DNA from: Paramecium pentaurelia
Lineage: Eukaryota > Ciliophora > Oligohymenophorea > Peniculida > Parameciidae
Assembly (NCBI GenBank): GCA_905183005.1
Contig: CAJJDO010000013.1
Span: forward strand, 175,728-239,727
Direction of reading: 5' to 3'
Length of the DNA: 64,000 nucleotides
The translations under genes were made by a program, and so were the position numbers. Shown in pieces: positions 12,557 through 23,900 of this stretch. The notes beneath the pieces were generated by a model, which was not told the origin of the DNA, ran no database searches, and worked only from the letters and a program-made list of their open reading frames with translations. Positions within the stretch are counted from its first letter, which is position 1, and the number at the start of each line of letters is the position of its first letter.

Positions 12557-12769
12557 ATGAATTAGAGTACACATTACAGTAAGTCGAAATTTGAATTTGA
12601 TGAAATAATGCAACAAATCGAAAATGATTCCCCATTATAAACTGTCTATAGAAAAAATAGCTTTGCTATTAAGAATCTTAGTTTATATGATACTCCTGAA
12701 GAAGAGATAGAACAAACTGAATATTCAGCTAAAAGTTTATCAGAAAGTTAATAAAATACACAAATTTGA
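12557..12769 (+). CDS. Small hypothetical protein
   Basis: A 70-residue acidic, Ser/Gln-rich protein (KFEFDEIMQQIENDSPLQ, then DTPEEEIEQTEYSAKSLS). An in-frame ATG at 12458 would add 33 low-complexity residues; I prefer the later start because composition changes there. No domain is recognised. Confidence 0.4.
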
Positions 12770-12929
12770 TACCCATATTTTCTATATTTATTTAAACAAC
12801 TACTTATGTATTATTCTTAATTTATATAACAAAACTATCTTATTTAGTCAATAATGATAATTCATATGGATATGTTCATGTATATAAGCATGAATAATTT
12901 AGTTTTAAATAAATATTTAAAATAAATAA

Positions 12930-13127
12930 ATGGGATGCATGAATTCTAAACGTCCATCAAAATCTTAACCTATTCAATCTGCTCGGAGTTAAATTTAAAT
13001 CTAATTTTAAAGCCAAGAAGAAGATCCTTATGTGATAAAAAAGAATCCTATTTTCTAAAGAAGAGCTTCATAAAAATCCATCATAAGCCCTTTACAAACT
13101 ACTTCTTATGTTCAAAGAAATAAGTGA
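12930..13127 (+). CDS. Small Met-Gly-Cys protein, probably lipid-anchored
   Basis: A 65-residue basic protein starting MGCMNSKRPSKSQP, with N-terminal Gly2 and Cys3 for likely myristoylation and palmitoylation and a basic patch that would add membrane binding. The middle is Gln/Ser-rich, and the end reads SIISPLQTTSYVQRNK. It has no intron. It resembles the proteins at 10442 and 61230 in size and N-terminus, not in detailed sequence. Confidence 0.55.
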
Positions 13128-13728
13128 ACCTTAAAAAATGAAATGATCTTTCTTAATATTTTGTTATATATCAATTTAAAAACAATTTCCTTCTATATTT
13201 ATCAAGAATTTTATCCTTGTTTTACTAATAAAGTCTTGCAATTATCAAGTTTATTTAGATTTAGAATCTACAAAAATATTATGTCCTATTGTACTGCTGA
13301 TAAAAATCTCTTACCTATTGAACATGAGAAGTTACTTGCACTTTATATTTTATAAAAACTCAAAGAATTGTAAAACCATTTTATCTGGCACTTTCGTTTA
13401 TCGTTTTATTTTCATATAATATAAAATTATAAAGTATATTTCAAAATAATTAGAGTAATATAAAACTAAATACTTTGTTTTTGATTAATAATACCTGTTA
13501 TTATTTCTAAGCTTATCATTTTATTTTATCTAAGACATTGATTACTTCTTCTTTCATAAACGTGTCTAAGATTTTTATGATATATTTTTTAAAATTGCTG
13601 TTATTTCTAGAATTTGAAAAATCTAATTTTAGAATTAGAAAAATAAGAAAAAGAATATTGTGAAATATTTTATAAAGAGAATTTCTTAACAATCTTTAAA
13701 TACTAAAATACAGATTTAATCAAATAGA
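13128..13728. other. Mostly noncoding spacer
   Basis: An open plus-strand frame begins with an ATG at 13279 and a second protein-like stretch ends at a TGA at 13740, but I could not link them by a credible intron. The minus-strand gene next door might extend into this region by a 36-nt intron to a stop at 13516. I leave both possibilities open. Confidence 0.3.
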
Positions 13729-14478
13729 TCAGAAATACTTGATATTTTATTCAATATTTGTTAACTCTTTATAATATCGATTAAAAAGAAGGTCAACATG
13801 CTTAGCTTTTTCTTCATATTATTGAGATATTTAATTTTTTTATATGCATCTTTTAACATGATTTATTGTAAACTGTTCTATTCTTTGTAAAATTGGCTTT
13901 TGTATATTAGTTAATGTTTAAGCTAATTTACCCTTTGATACTAAATTATCCAAAAATACTTAAAATGAAAAATGAAAGTATTTATCATTTTTGATATATT
14001 TATTTATTAATGTATTAGTGAGTTATAATTACTCAAATTCTTCTTTAATCGTTTTGCATTTAGTTAATATTAAAATAAGTGCATTATTCATATCAATAGG
14101 ATCATTTTATTCTAATTATAATTAAGGTTAAGGTTTTTAAAGTCTCATTGAACCTTATTTTATTGATGCTTTTCTGAATCCATTACTTTATTCAGCAACA
14201 TCATCAGAAGTCTTTATAACTGTTTATTTCATTGAAGTGATTCTATTCTATGTTTAAAGTTTGAATGATAATTTGTGTTTCTTATTTAGTGTAATATTTG
14301 TATTTTATATTTTTGATGTTTCATCTTCAGGAGTGTTTTTTCCACTCAAAGTTGAGTCATTTATCTCATTCTCATCAGCTTCTAAGTTAGTTCGAGAGTC
14401 TCCCAATTTTTTGAGTTCTTTTATTGTTTTAACAGTTGTAGATTAAATAATGTTAGAATCAATTAAAGATTATTGCAT
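13729..14478 (-). CDS. Unknown protein, 249 residues
   Basis: An uninterrupted frame of exactly 250 codons. The N-terminal half is polar and Ser/Thr-rich with an acidic patch (EADENEINDSTLSGKNTPED), then a Gln/Pro segment. The C-terminal half is helical, probably coiled coil (KTIKEEFEQLQLTNTLINKY; QISQQYEEKAKHVDLLFNRY). No family is recognised. The TGA used could be skipped by a 36-nt GTA...TTTTAG intron, adding about 70 hydrophobic residues; I think this less likely. Confidence 0.6.
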
Positions 14479-14508
14479 TAATTAATAAAATATATAATAT
14501 TGTATTTA

Positions 14509-15526
14509 TCAATTAAGAGAAGTATTGCATCTATCATATATCTCTAAAGTCTTATTAACAAATTCTTATCTATCCGGATGAATAAATGAAGAAGAAATAG
14601 CTTTCTTTGTGTATTAGGAAGTAATTTTAGAATTATTAAAAAAAGGATTTAATTTCATTTTTTTCTAAAATTTCTTTTTTAGAAATAGGTTATCCTCATC
14701 TTTATTTACATTAACCTCTTACATAATCTATTTTAATGCATTTTAGTATTGATTTTCAAGATAAATTTTCATTTATGTTTTTTTCTATTTTACACTTTTA
14801 GATGCATTTATGGGATCTCTTTTTTATTACTTAAATTTCAAAGCTTCATTAATAATTTTATTCATTTTCTATTATTCATAGAATAAATCATAATCATGAT
14901 CAAAGTTAGAATTATATTGTTGATCAAATTTTGATATATTATTATTATTATTTTATTAAAATTATTTATCCATTTTTTATTATATATCTTTTTCTTATAT
15001 TTTGATAGGTTATTCATTATGATTGCATTCTTAAAATTATATTTAAGAAATTGTTGGGTTGCTAATATATTAATATTAAAATATACAATGTCTAAATCTA
15101 TTAGTAATCAACTTATTTATAATTGGTTGGCTCTATGAATTTTCCATATATATTTAATTTTTAATACAATTGCTTTTTGTAAGGATCCATAGGTATAGAA
15201 AATTCATTATATTGTTTATTAATTTATTTTTTTGCTTGTTGCTTTTATATCTTATATTCATCCTATCCAACTTTCAAAGGTGGAAGTAGTTTCATTTAAG
15301 AATTTTAAAGAGATAAAAGGTATTATTATTATTATTTCTATACCTTTCCTATTAAATCAAGCAAATTTTCTTGGCAACTTATTGATTGTATTAAATCAAC
15401 ATCACCGCTAAATGTTACAGACCTCTTTTAAGGATTGATTTAATCACGAGACTTATTAGAAACTCTATGTTTAGACTGATATGAAGATATTGATCGAATG
15501 CGAGAATAAGTTTTACATTGATCCAT
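14509..15526 (-). CDS. Unknown basic Gln/Asn-rich protein, about 330 residues
   Basis: One 25-nt intron (GTATAT...ATTAG) yields exactly 331 codons. The protein is Lys/Gln/Asn-rich throughout with an N-terminal Arg/Ser region (YSRIRSISSYQSKHRVSNKS), short Asn/Gln runs and predicted helices near the C-terminus. It ends 30 bp before the start of the next minus-strand gene. I do not recognise it. Confidence 0.65.
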
Positions 15527-15544
15527 TAATTATATTTATTATAA

Positions 15545-16640
15545 TCAGCTTAAAGTTACTAATATGTTAAAACTAAGATTGTTTATTATACCCTTCTAAT
15601 CTCTAGGATTTATTTTATACAAAGGAATTCTTTCAAATATTTCAATCGTGCTCTCCTATTGGAATCACTTTCCCATGCAATATTAATTTATTTTAACTCT
15701 ATTAACTAAATATTGTTTCATTTAATCATCCTTATCAAATAAATTTTACTAAAAATATTTAAATTGGAATTAAGTCTTATTATCAATTCAAATAATTCTT
15801 TATAATTTCCATCGATCCATAATTTATTTTAATATAAATGACTTATATCTCTAAATTTATTTTAGTTTATTGAATTTTGAGATTATATCATTATGATTAT
15901 TTGTTTTTAATAAGTCTCAAATTTTATGATATTATGTTATTTTATTCTTAATACTAATAAATTATTTCATTCTTTAACAGATTTTGAATTTATTATAAAT
16001 TATGAATAATTTTCTTTTCTCAATATTAAATGTCTAATATTTTTTTTTAAAGTAACAAGACTTTTAAGTAGTTTATAATAGTTAAATAACATATGTTTCT
16101 TCATTTAATAATGAATGATAATAAAAGATAATGTTATTAAAAGTAATTATCTTATATTTTAGAGATATTCAATTAAATAATAATAACTTAAAAGAATTCA
16201 TATAAAGAGATCTTCTAATTTAAGCCTTTCATATTTTTTAATAAAGCAATTGCATTTTGGTTAGATTCATTTATAATAAGATATTTATTATAATTGTATT
16301 TTCATATTGAGAGATATTAAATAATAATGAGAATCTAATAATTTTGAAAAAATCTTTGCAGACTAGTTTTTATATTCTTCATTAGAAACACTTGACTACT
16401 TCTTAGAGGAGAATTATAGATTACTAAAATGTATAATTAATAATAAATAAATTGTTAAATTAATCTAATCATCAAATTGAGGAGTAATATTGAATTGTTT
16501 TTTAATTAAAAAATAAGGGACACTTAAGAAGATTAATTAAAAAGATATTTTTTCCATAATAATATAATAACTAATTATTACTTCTTAATTTTTAGTATAT
16601 AATATAAGTTAAAATTATTGAATTTATAAGTATATCGTTG
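15545..16640 (-). pseudogene. Degenerate coding-like stretch
   Basis: Pieces that look translated on the minus strand occur in changing frames: NEEYKNQSAKIFSKLLDS, then NESNQNAIALLKNMKGLN, then KLWIDGNYKELFELIIRLN, then STIEIFERIPLYKINPRD. I found only one convincing intron between them (23 nt, GTAATC...CTAAG). The remaining frame changes have no GT...AG solution, which suggests a decayed gene, though missed introns are possible. No family is recognised. Confidence 0.3.
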
Positions 16641-17060
16641 ATCGCATTTGTATTTTAATTCCATTTTTTATCTTAATTTTATAGAAGATATAATTAAAGT
16701 AAATTAGACATATTAATATTAATAAAGACATAATCAATTTTATTAATATTTGTTTATCTTGAAAACTATTTGAAGAAGGGATATGAAGATTGGAGGATTG
16801 AGTTTTGTAAATTTCACAAAATTATTAGATGATATTTTATAATAATGGTAGTGCTATAAATGGTTTTCAATAAAAAATTAACCACAAAATAAATATCAAA
16901 TTATAAAAATAATTTTTATAATAATTAGGGAATTAGCGAATCTTTTTAATTATGCTATAATTAATGCGCATAGGGTATGTATAAATGCAAATAATATCTT
17001 GAATTTTGATAATAATTATAATATATCATCATGTAAGTTAACTCTAGAAGTGCAGTGTAA

Positions 17061-18544
17061 ATGTTTTACAGAAGTGTGTATAACAATACACATGGACTTT
17101 TAAAGAAGAGAATGAGAGAGCTTGTGCCTGTTAAATAAGCTTTATTACGTGATGTCAGAAAGAGATATGGAGCAAAGGAAGTGTGTAAAGTGACAGTTGA
17201 CTAAGCAATTGGAGGAATGAGAAATGTGTTCGGTCTTTTCTATGATGCATCATTGTTGGATGCTAAAACAGTAATACATTCATATTTAACAAATAGGGTA
17301 TCACAATGAGAGATTACAATATCCCTGAATTGTAAGAATATCTATAAAAGTCTGAAAATGGACATGAGCCTTTACCAGAAGCCTTATTTTGGTTGTTATG
17401 CACAGGTGACTTCCCATGTACATATATGTTATTATATATCTTCTAGCTGAACAAGAATTCGCTGACGTTCAATAAGAATGGAAATAAAGAGGATAATTGG
17501 ATAGTGAGACACAAAAGTTCATTTTGAACTTACCAAAGACTGCTCATCCAATGACTATGTTATCATAAGCATTATTGTTTTTGTAAAAGGACTCTCAATT
17601 CCAACAAGCTTATGACTAAGGAAAAGTTTCAAAACCATAATATTGGGAATACTTCTATGAAGATGCCATGGATTTATTGGCTAAAATCCCAAGAGTTGCT
17701 GCCTTAATTTACAGACACAAATACAAGGTATTTAGTTGTTTATATATTTAAGAATGGTGAAATCATATCTGCTGATGAAAATTTAGATTGGGCAGGAAAT
17801 TATGCCCATATGCTTGGATATAATAAATTTGAAGTTAGAGAATGTTTGAGAGGATATTTAAGCATTCATGCTGATCATGAAGGAGGTAACGTGAGTGCTC
17901 ATACAACACATTTGGTTGGATCAGCATTAGCAGATCCATATTTGTCATATTCTGCTGGTGTTAATGGATTGGCTGGTCCATTACATGGTCTTGCAAATTA
18001 AGAAGTACTCAAATGGTTATTAGAAATGAGAGTAATATATCTATATTAATATCTTTTTTAGGAATCCTTGGGTGAGAATATATCAAATGAAAAAATTTAA
18101 GATTATGTTCTTACAACCATTAGAGAAGGAAAGGTCATTCCAGGATATGGACATGCAGTTCTTAGATATACAGATCCACGTTTCATTCATCAAAAAGACT
18201 TTGCTGCTAGACACATCAAGAATGATCCTTTGGTTGACTTAGTCAGATAATGTTATCATGTTATTCCACCTGTTTTGAAGACTATTGGAAAAATCTAAAA
18301 CCCATGGCCGTAATTATATATTAATTATCATAGAAATGTTGATGCACATTCAGGTGTACTTCTTTATCACTATGGAATGAAAGAATTCTAATATTATACT
18401 GTTGTTTTCGCAGTATCAAGAGCCCTCGGATGTATGGCCAACCTTATCTGGTCAAGAGCATTCGGATTACCAATTGAAAGACCAGGATCAATTACTCTTA
18501 GATGGATTGAAGAGAAATTTGGAGAAAACTAAAGCATGAAATGA
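17061..18544 (+). CDS. Citrate synthase, mitochondrial
   Basis: This enzyme joins oxaloacetate and acetyl-CoA to citrate in the first step of the TCA cycle. Five introns (26, 29, 25, 30 and 24 nt) are removed to give exactly 450 codons. The three catalytic residues of the family are present: His in GPLHGLAN, His in PGYGHAVLR and Asp in NVDAHSGVLL. The acetyl-CoA and citrate contacts near ERPGSITLRW are conserved. The N-terminus (MFYRSVYNNTHGLLKKRMRE) is basic and lacks acids at first, as expected for a mitochondrial presequence. Its GC content is higher than that of neighbouring genes, as expected of a highly expressed gene. Confidence 0.97.
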
Positions 18545-19285
18545 ACATTTACATAATTACATATACCTATAAAGAGTATTTATTTTTAATAATATTAATA
18601 TTTTATCATAATTATGATTCTAATAATTATTTTGCTTATATTATTCTTGTTAAAATAAAATACTTTTTAATATATAAATTTGATTTATATTTCTTTTAAA
18701 TATGACATTTCTAGGTTCTTTAATATAATAATCATTTCATTACTTTAAATTCATATGATATTAGTTTTAAAACTTGAATTAATACATTCCTTTAAATATA
18801 ATTGAAATATCTTATCTTATTAAAATCATTAAAATTAGGGGACTAATTTACATAAGATATAATTACTATTATGAATTAAATTTATAATTTAATATTTAAA
18901 TAACTATTTAGAATACTAGTTAATGATATTTACTCCTAAATAAAGTCTATCACATTCTAATACTAAAATATCTTAAATTTACTTAAAATAGATTTATTAT
19001 ATCTCTTTAGTTCTTATTGAAATATATTATTTTCTATATTCTTATTTTCTTATTGTAAATATATATATGTAATCTCCACATTTATCAAAACTACACATAA
19101 ATAAGGCTATTAGATTGAAGAAGTAATGAAAATTTAATTGATTTCAGTTATTATAGAAGAGGATAACTCTTTATCTTTTTCTTGAATGAATATATGATTT
19201 CAAAATTATTTTTTAAAGAACCTATCTATTATAATAGAGTATATATTTAATATAAAATCAAAATCAAAACTGAAAAATATTGATT
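18545..19285. other. Intergenic region, no gene seen
   Basis: About 740 bp of AT-rich sequence between two plus-strand genes. Only short frames occur, and I see no RNA or repeat. Confidence 0.45.
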
Positions 19286-20420
19286 ATGAACAATACATCT
19301 AATCCTCGAGAAGACCCTCTTCCATTTCCATTATTTAATCAGAGATTTTTCAATGAATTCTCTTAAGATTCAAAATTAATTGGACACCTCAATTAACTGA
19401 TGTTACATCTTAATCATAAGTGTTCATATAAATGGATCAACTAAAAAAAATCAGAATGGACTCTCGATAATGATATTAAAATACTTGTTATTACATGGAA
19501 TATGCATGGAATAATACCTGGTTATTCTTTAAAAAGACTTTTTAATATTGAATAAATCCATCATGATTTAATTGTTATAGGCACTTAAGAATGTTCAAGA
19601 AGTATAGCTGTATCACTTCTTTGTGAATCAAAAGGAAGTTGGGAATCCAAGTTAAAAGAAGAACTAGGCAAAAATTACGTTAAAGTTTAATCTGCATCAC
19701 TGAATGCTATGCATTTAATTGTATTTGCTCATGTATTATTGGTCCCTAAAATAAAAAATGGAAGACCATATACACTTTCACAAGGCTTTATGGGAATAGT
19801 AGGTAATAAAGGAGGTATTGCTATCTCAGTTACTATTAATGATAAAATATTCTTATTTGCAAATAGTCATCTTGAAAGTGGATAAAACTCAGAAGCTAAA
19901 AGATAGACTTAGTTCTCTAAACTTGAAACTCATTTTGAAAATGAAGTTTTCTCTAGTCATAAGAATGTACCATATGATTATTTGATATGGACTGGTGATT
20001 TTAATTCAAGGATAGATTAAAAAATAACAACTTAAACTATTAGAAATCATTCTGATTTTTTTGGATGGCTTTCAAAGGATTAGATGTATTTAAGTAGAAA
20101 TAATTCATTAAGTATTATTATATAAATTATATATAGATTATCAATCCTTTTTTTATGAAGGAATGATCTTCTTTCCACCAACCTATAAACTATTAGAATA
20201 CCAAAATTAATGGGCTATAGGAAATGATTTCAGAATACCTGGATGGTGTGATAGAATTCTATTTAAAGAATATAAACAATAGAAAACTTCATCAACTACT
20301 CAAGGTTTCATCGAAAATGCACCATTATAAATTAAATTATAAAATTATGATGCAAATTTCGATATCTTAGGTAGTGATCATAGACCTGTTTTTGCTCAAT
20401 TCACAGTTTCCTTTTAATGA
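19286..20420 (+). CDS. Inositol polyphosphate 5-phosphatase
   Basis: A 369-residue protein after removal of one 25-nt intron. It shows the Mg-dependent 5-phosphatase signatures in order: TWNMHG, IGTQE (usually GLQE), the GIVGNKGGIAIS block, ANSHLESG, WTGDFNSRID, PGWCDRILF and LGSDHRPVFAQF. These enzymes remove the 5-phosphate from inositol phosphates or from PI(4,5)P2 and PI(3,4,5)P3. There is no SH2, Sac1 or C-terminal lipid-anchor motif, so it is the bare catalytic type. Start at the first ATG, about 65 residues before the first core strand. Confidence 0.93.
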
Positions 20421-20949
20421 TATATAATAATTAAATATTTTTTGCATTATTATTAAACTTCATCTTAATTAATCAAATTTAGAATTAGTTTATTTAATTG
20501 ATAATGTAAAATTATTCAACGCCAGTACTCATTTTTGATTTAAATATTAGAGATATTATGGTCAAACAATTTATTGAAAGTAATAGTCATATAAAATCTT
20601 ATTATTAGTCTCCATATTTGAGATTCATAAAAATATTATTAGAAATAAAAAGTATTTTGTTTAGAATGATATAACAGTCATTTAATGATTTTGTTGTATC
20701 AAATAACTTAATATTTATTTATTTTCATGTCTTGTCCTATTATTAAGTATATATTGGATAACGGAAATTGAAAAAATATTTACTCAAATTTTTGCTATAA
20801 TAGAACTTATTCTTAAATAAATAGCCCATTTGTTGTATTTACTTCATGGAATAATAAATATAGTATATGAGACTTAAGTAATTTAGAATATTTATATTTC
20901 ACTTTAAAATTTAGATTAATAAATCAAATAAAGTTAAGTGTTAATCAAG
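20421..20949. other. Upstream region of the channel gene
   Basis: AT-rich. A plus-strand frame open from an ATG at 20504 through to the channel start lacks TGA for about 150 codons, but its composition is low-complexity and it has no recognisable domain. Confidence 0.35.
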
Positions 20950-23900
20950 ATGTCAAATAATAAGGAAAGATTCTATGAGTAAAAGTAATAACATTAAGAA
21001 TCTCAAGAATCATAACCATCTAGAGAAATTAAAAAAGATAAATTCATAAATAAAACAAAAATTAATGATTCCCCTTTCGATTAGAAAATTGATGTCAAAT
21101 AATTTAAAAAAGCTGTCTCATAAAAGCTACCTACTATTGTAGATAAAAAAAGACATAATTCTCAAATAATATTAACTAATTAAACAATGAAAGAGAGCAT
21201 GAAGTAATCAAACTAATCAAAATCTATCTAAAAATAAATCAATAAAAACACCATTAACTAGTAAACGATACCTCATATAACAGAAGATCATTTAATTTAA
21301 AATAAAGTTATCAAGGAGGAATAATCAGAATCTGAAATCAATAATACTTTCAATATTGAATAAGAGCATTCAATCATAAAATTAAACGAATAATTTTCCA
21401 GATAAGCATCTAAAAAAGCTTTTGTTGAATTATATGAACTAGATAATTGTTTGGAGGAAATATAAGATGAAATGCAACAGAAAAATGAATAAATGTAATC
21501 AATTGAAAACACAAAAATAGAGAAAGATGAAAATACTATATAGTAGATAGATTAGGATGAATAATGCAATGAAAATGTAGGATTTGATTTCAAACCTGAA
21601 CTTGAATACTAATTATTGATAGAGTAGAAAAATTTGAATCATTCTATAGATTTAAGAGTTTCCCATAATTTTTAATGGTTAATAAAGGAGATTTCTTATT
21701 ATTAAGATGGACATAGATTTTTATTTATTAGAAAATTAATATTTACTATAATTATTTCATTAGAAATATTAAGTTACAAGTTATTATAATCCACTATTTT
21801 TGATTTATATGAAATGTTCGTAACATTAGCAAATATAATATTATTTTTGAATAGATCTACTAAAGAGTCACCTAAAATAAACGAATACTAATATTTATTT
21901 TGTGTTTTATATTTTATTGATGCAATTATACATTTAGCTGGATAAGGTTTTAAAAAGTACATTTAATCATTTTGGAATATTTATGATTTATTAATCCTTA
22001 TCCTTTATCTTTTATATATTTTATAAAATCATTACATACCCTTTGATGTATCTACATTTAGATTAATCAGAATACCTATCTATGTTGGACGTATCAGTAA
22101 CAAATTAAATATCATATTATTATCTATTAAAGAAGCAGTAAAACAAATTGTAGAAAATTTACTTATATTAATTCTATTTACAATTTTGATTGCAATATTT
22201 ATGTTATATGCATTTAATGGAGTACTAAAATATAGATGTATGCATGAGGAACTAGGAATTTTTTCATTGAGTTCATATGAAATTGCTGTTTGTGGATATA
22301 AAGAATGTGAGATTGATTTTGTATGTGCAAGACAATTACAGAGTATTGATGTTCCAACTAATTTTGATAATATCCTTTTTGCTTATTTTTAAACAATAAG
22401 AACTAGTATAGTAAATGATTGGACTATAACTATGTATATGCTTATGAAATAATTCAATCCATTTGTTTGCATTTTATATGTATTTATCATATTTGCAATT
22501 AATAAATTTTACTTTCAACTTTTAATTGCTGTTTTAAAGGTCAATTATCATAAGACTTAAGAATATTATATAAATAATCCTGTGAAACCTGAATTTTCAG
22601 AAGATTAAATAAAAATTACTTTGTCATAATTATTGGAAAATGATTTATGGAAAGCCATAAAACTATAAATCTAAAATTATGAAAACTTGAAATATTTTAC
22701 ATAATCAAAAGTAGACCCAAAAATCAAATAGTAAAAACTAAATATTTAACCAATTCAAGAACATAATAATGTTAAACTTTTATCTGCAAGATAACAAATA
22801 GATCTATAGAATGTAAGAGAATTAATTTTGAAATAAAATACTCATGAATCTTGGATTATTTCTTTTTATTTCCCAAATCATTAATTATAATAGTAGATAT
22901 AAAATATTATCAATTAAAATGAAAATAAATTTTATAATTTGGAAGCATTCTATACTTTAAGAAGTCTTGATTATTTGAGTATTTATAAGCATGTTCGATA
23001 TGATGAATCCTATGAATTTACATCTATTTAAGATATATAATTATAAACAGAGCCTAAAAAGAAATAGAATGATAGAAAAATTATTAAAAAGTAACATTTA
23101 TAATAATAATATTTTGTTATTTAAAAAGTATAAAATACATTTAAAACAGAAGATAAACCAAAACCTAAATTTCCTTATATAAAAAAAAAAATACTTATGG
23201 ATAATGAAGTAGAGTTCTTTGAAAGCTTAGCTAATTCAAGTATGAATGAAAGTAGTATAGACTCAAGTTCTGCAAAATATAATCATGAACATTTCTAATC
23301 TTAGAATATTGGAAACAATATTTTTGTTACACATTCTTAATAAGAAAATAAATATTTTAATTCTTTAATGAAAAAGAATTAAGATAAAAAATAATTATAA
23401 ATTAATACATAAAGCAGAACAAGTATAAATTAAAATTAATTTAATCTAAAATATAATGATGTAGTTGAAATAATAAATTTTGAATTGAAAAATGAAGTTA
23501 TAGAAGTTACAAATAATGAAGATTTATATGATTAATAAAGAAATTAATAATAAGAAGGAATTTATTTAATTTAATGGTCTGGTAATGATTTAATAGAGAA
23601 ATTTCAATTTGAATCAGTAGTTTAATATCTAAACAAATAATGGAATTATTATTTTTTAAAGGGAATACGTTTTTATCTAATAAAAATATAATACTAATTA
23701 TATTATTTCATAACTAATTCAATTATTTAGATTTTATTAGACGGATTTGTTTGTTTAAACATTTTAATATTAACATTTTCGGATTTTTATGATCAAATCA
23801 TAGCAGATTATTTTGATTTAGTTGTAACTTTGCTTTTATTTTTGGAAACAATACTGAAATTGCTGACAATACATAAGTATATATATAATTTTACTAATTT

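Noticed and set aside
13279..13742. Possible plus-strand gene (MSYCTADKNLLPIEH..., later ELEKQEKEYCEIFYKENF)
   Set aside because: The two halves could not be joined by a credible intron, and the second overlaps the end of the minus-strand gene.
20504..20949. Open frame upstream of the channel
   Set aside because: It continues out of frame into the channel gene and looks like chance in AT-rich DNA where TGA is rare.
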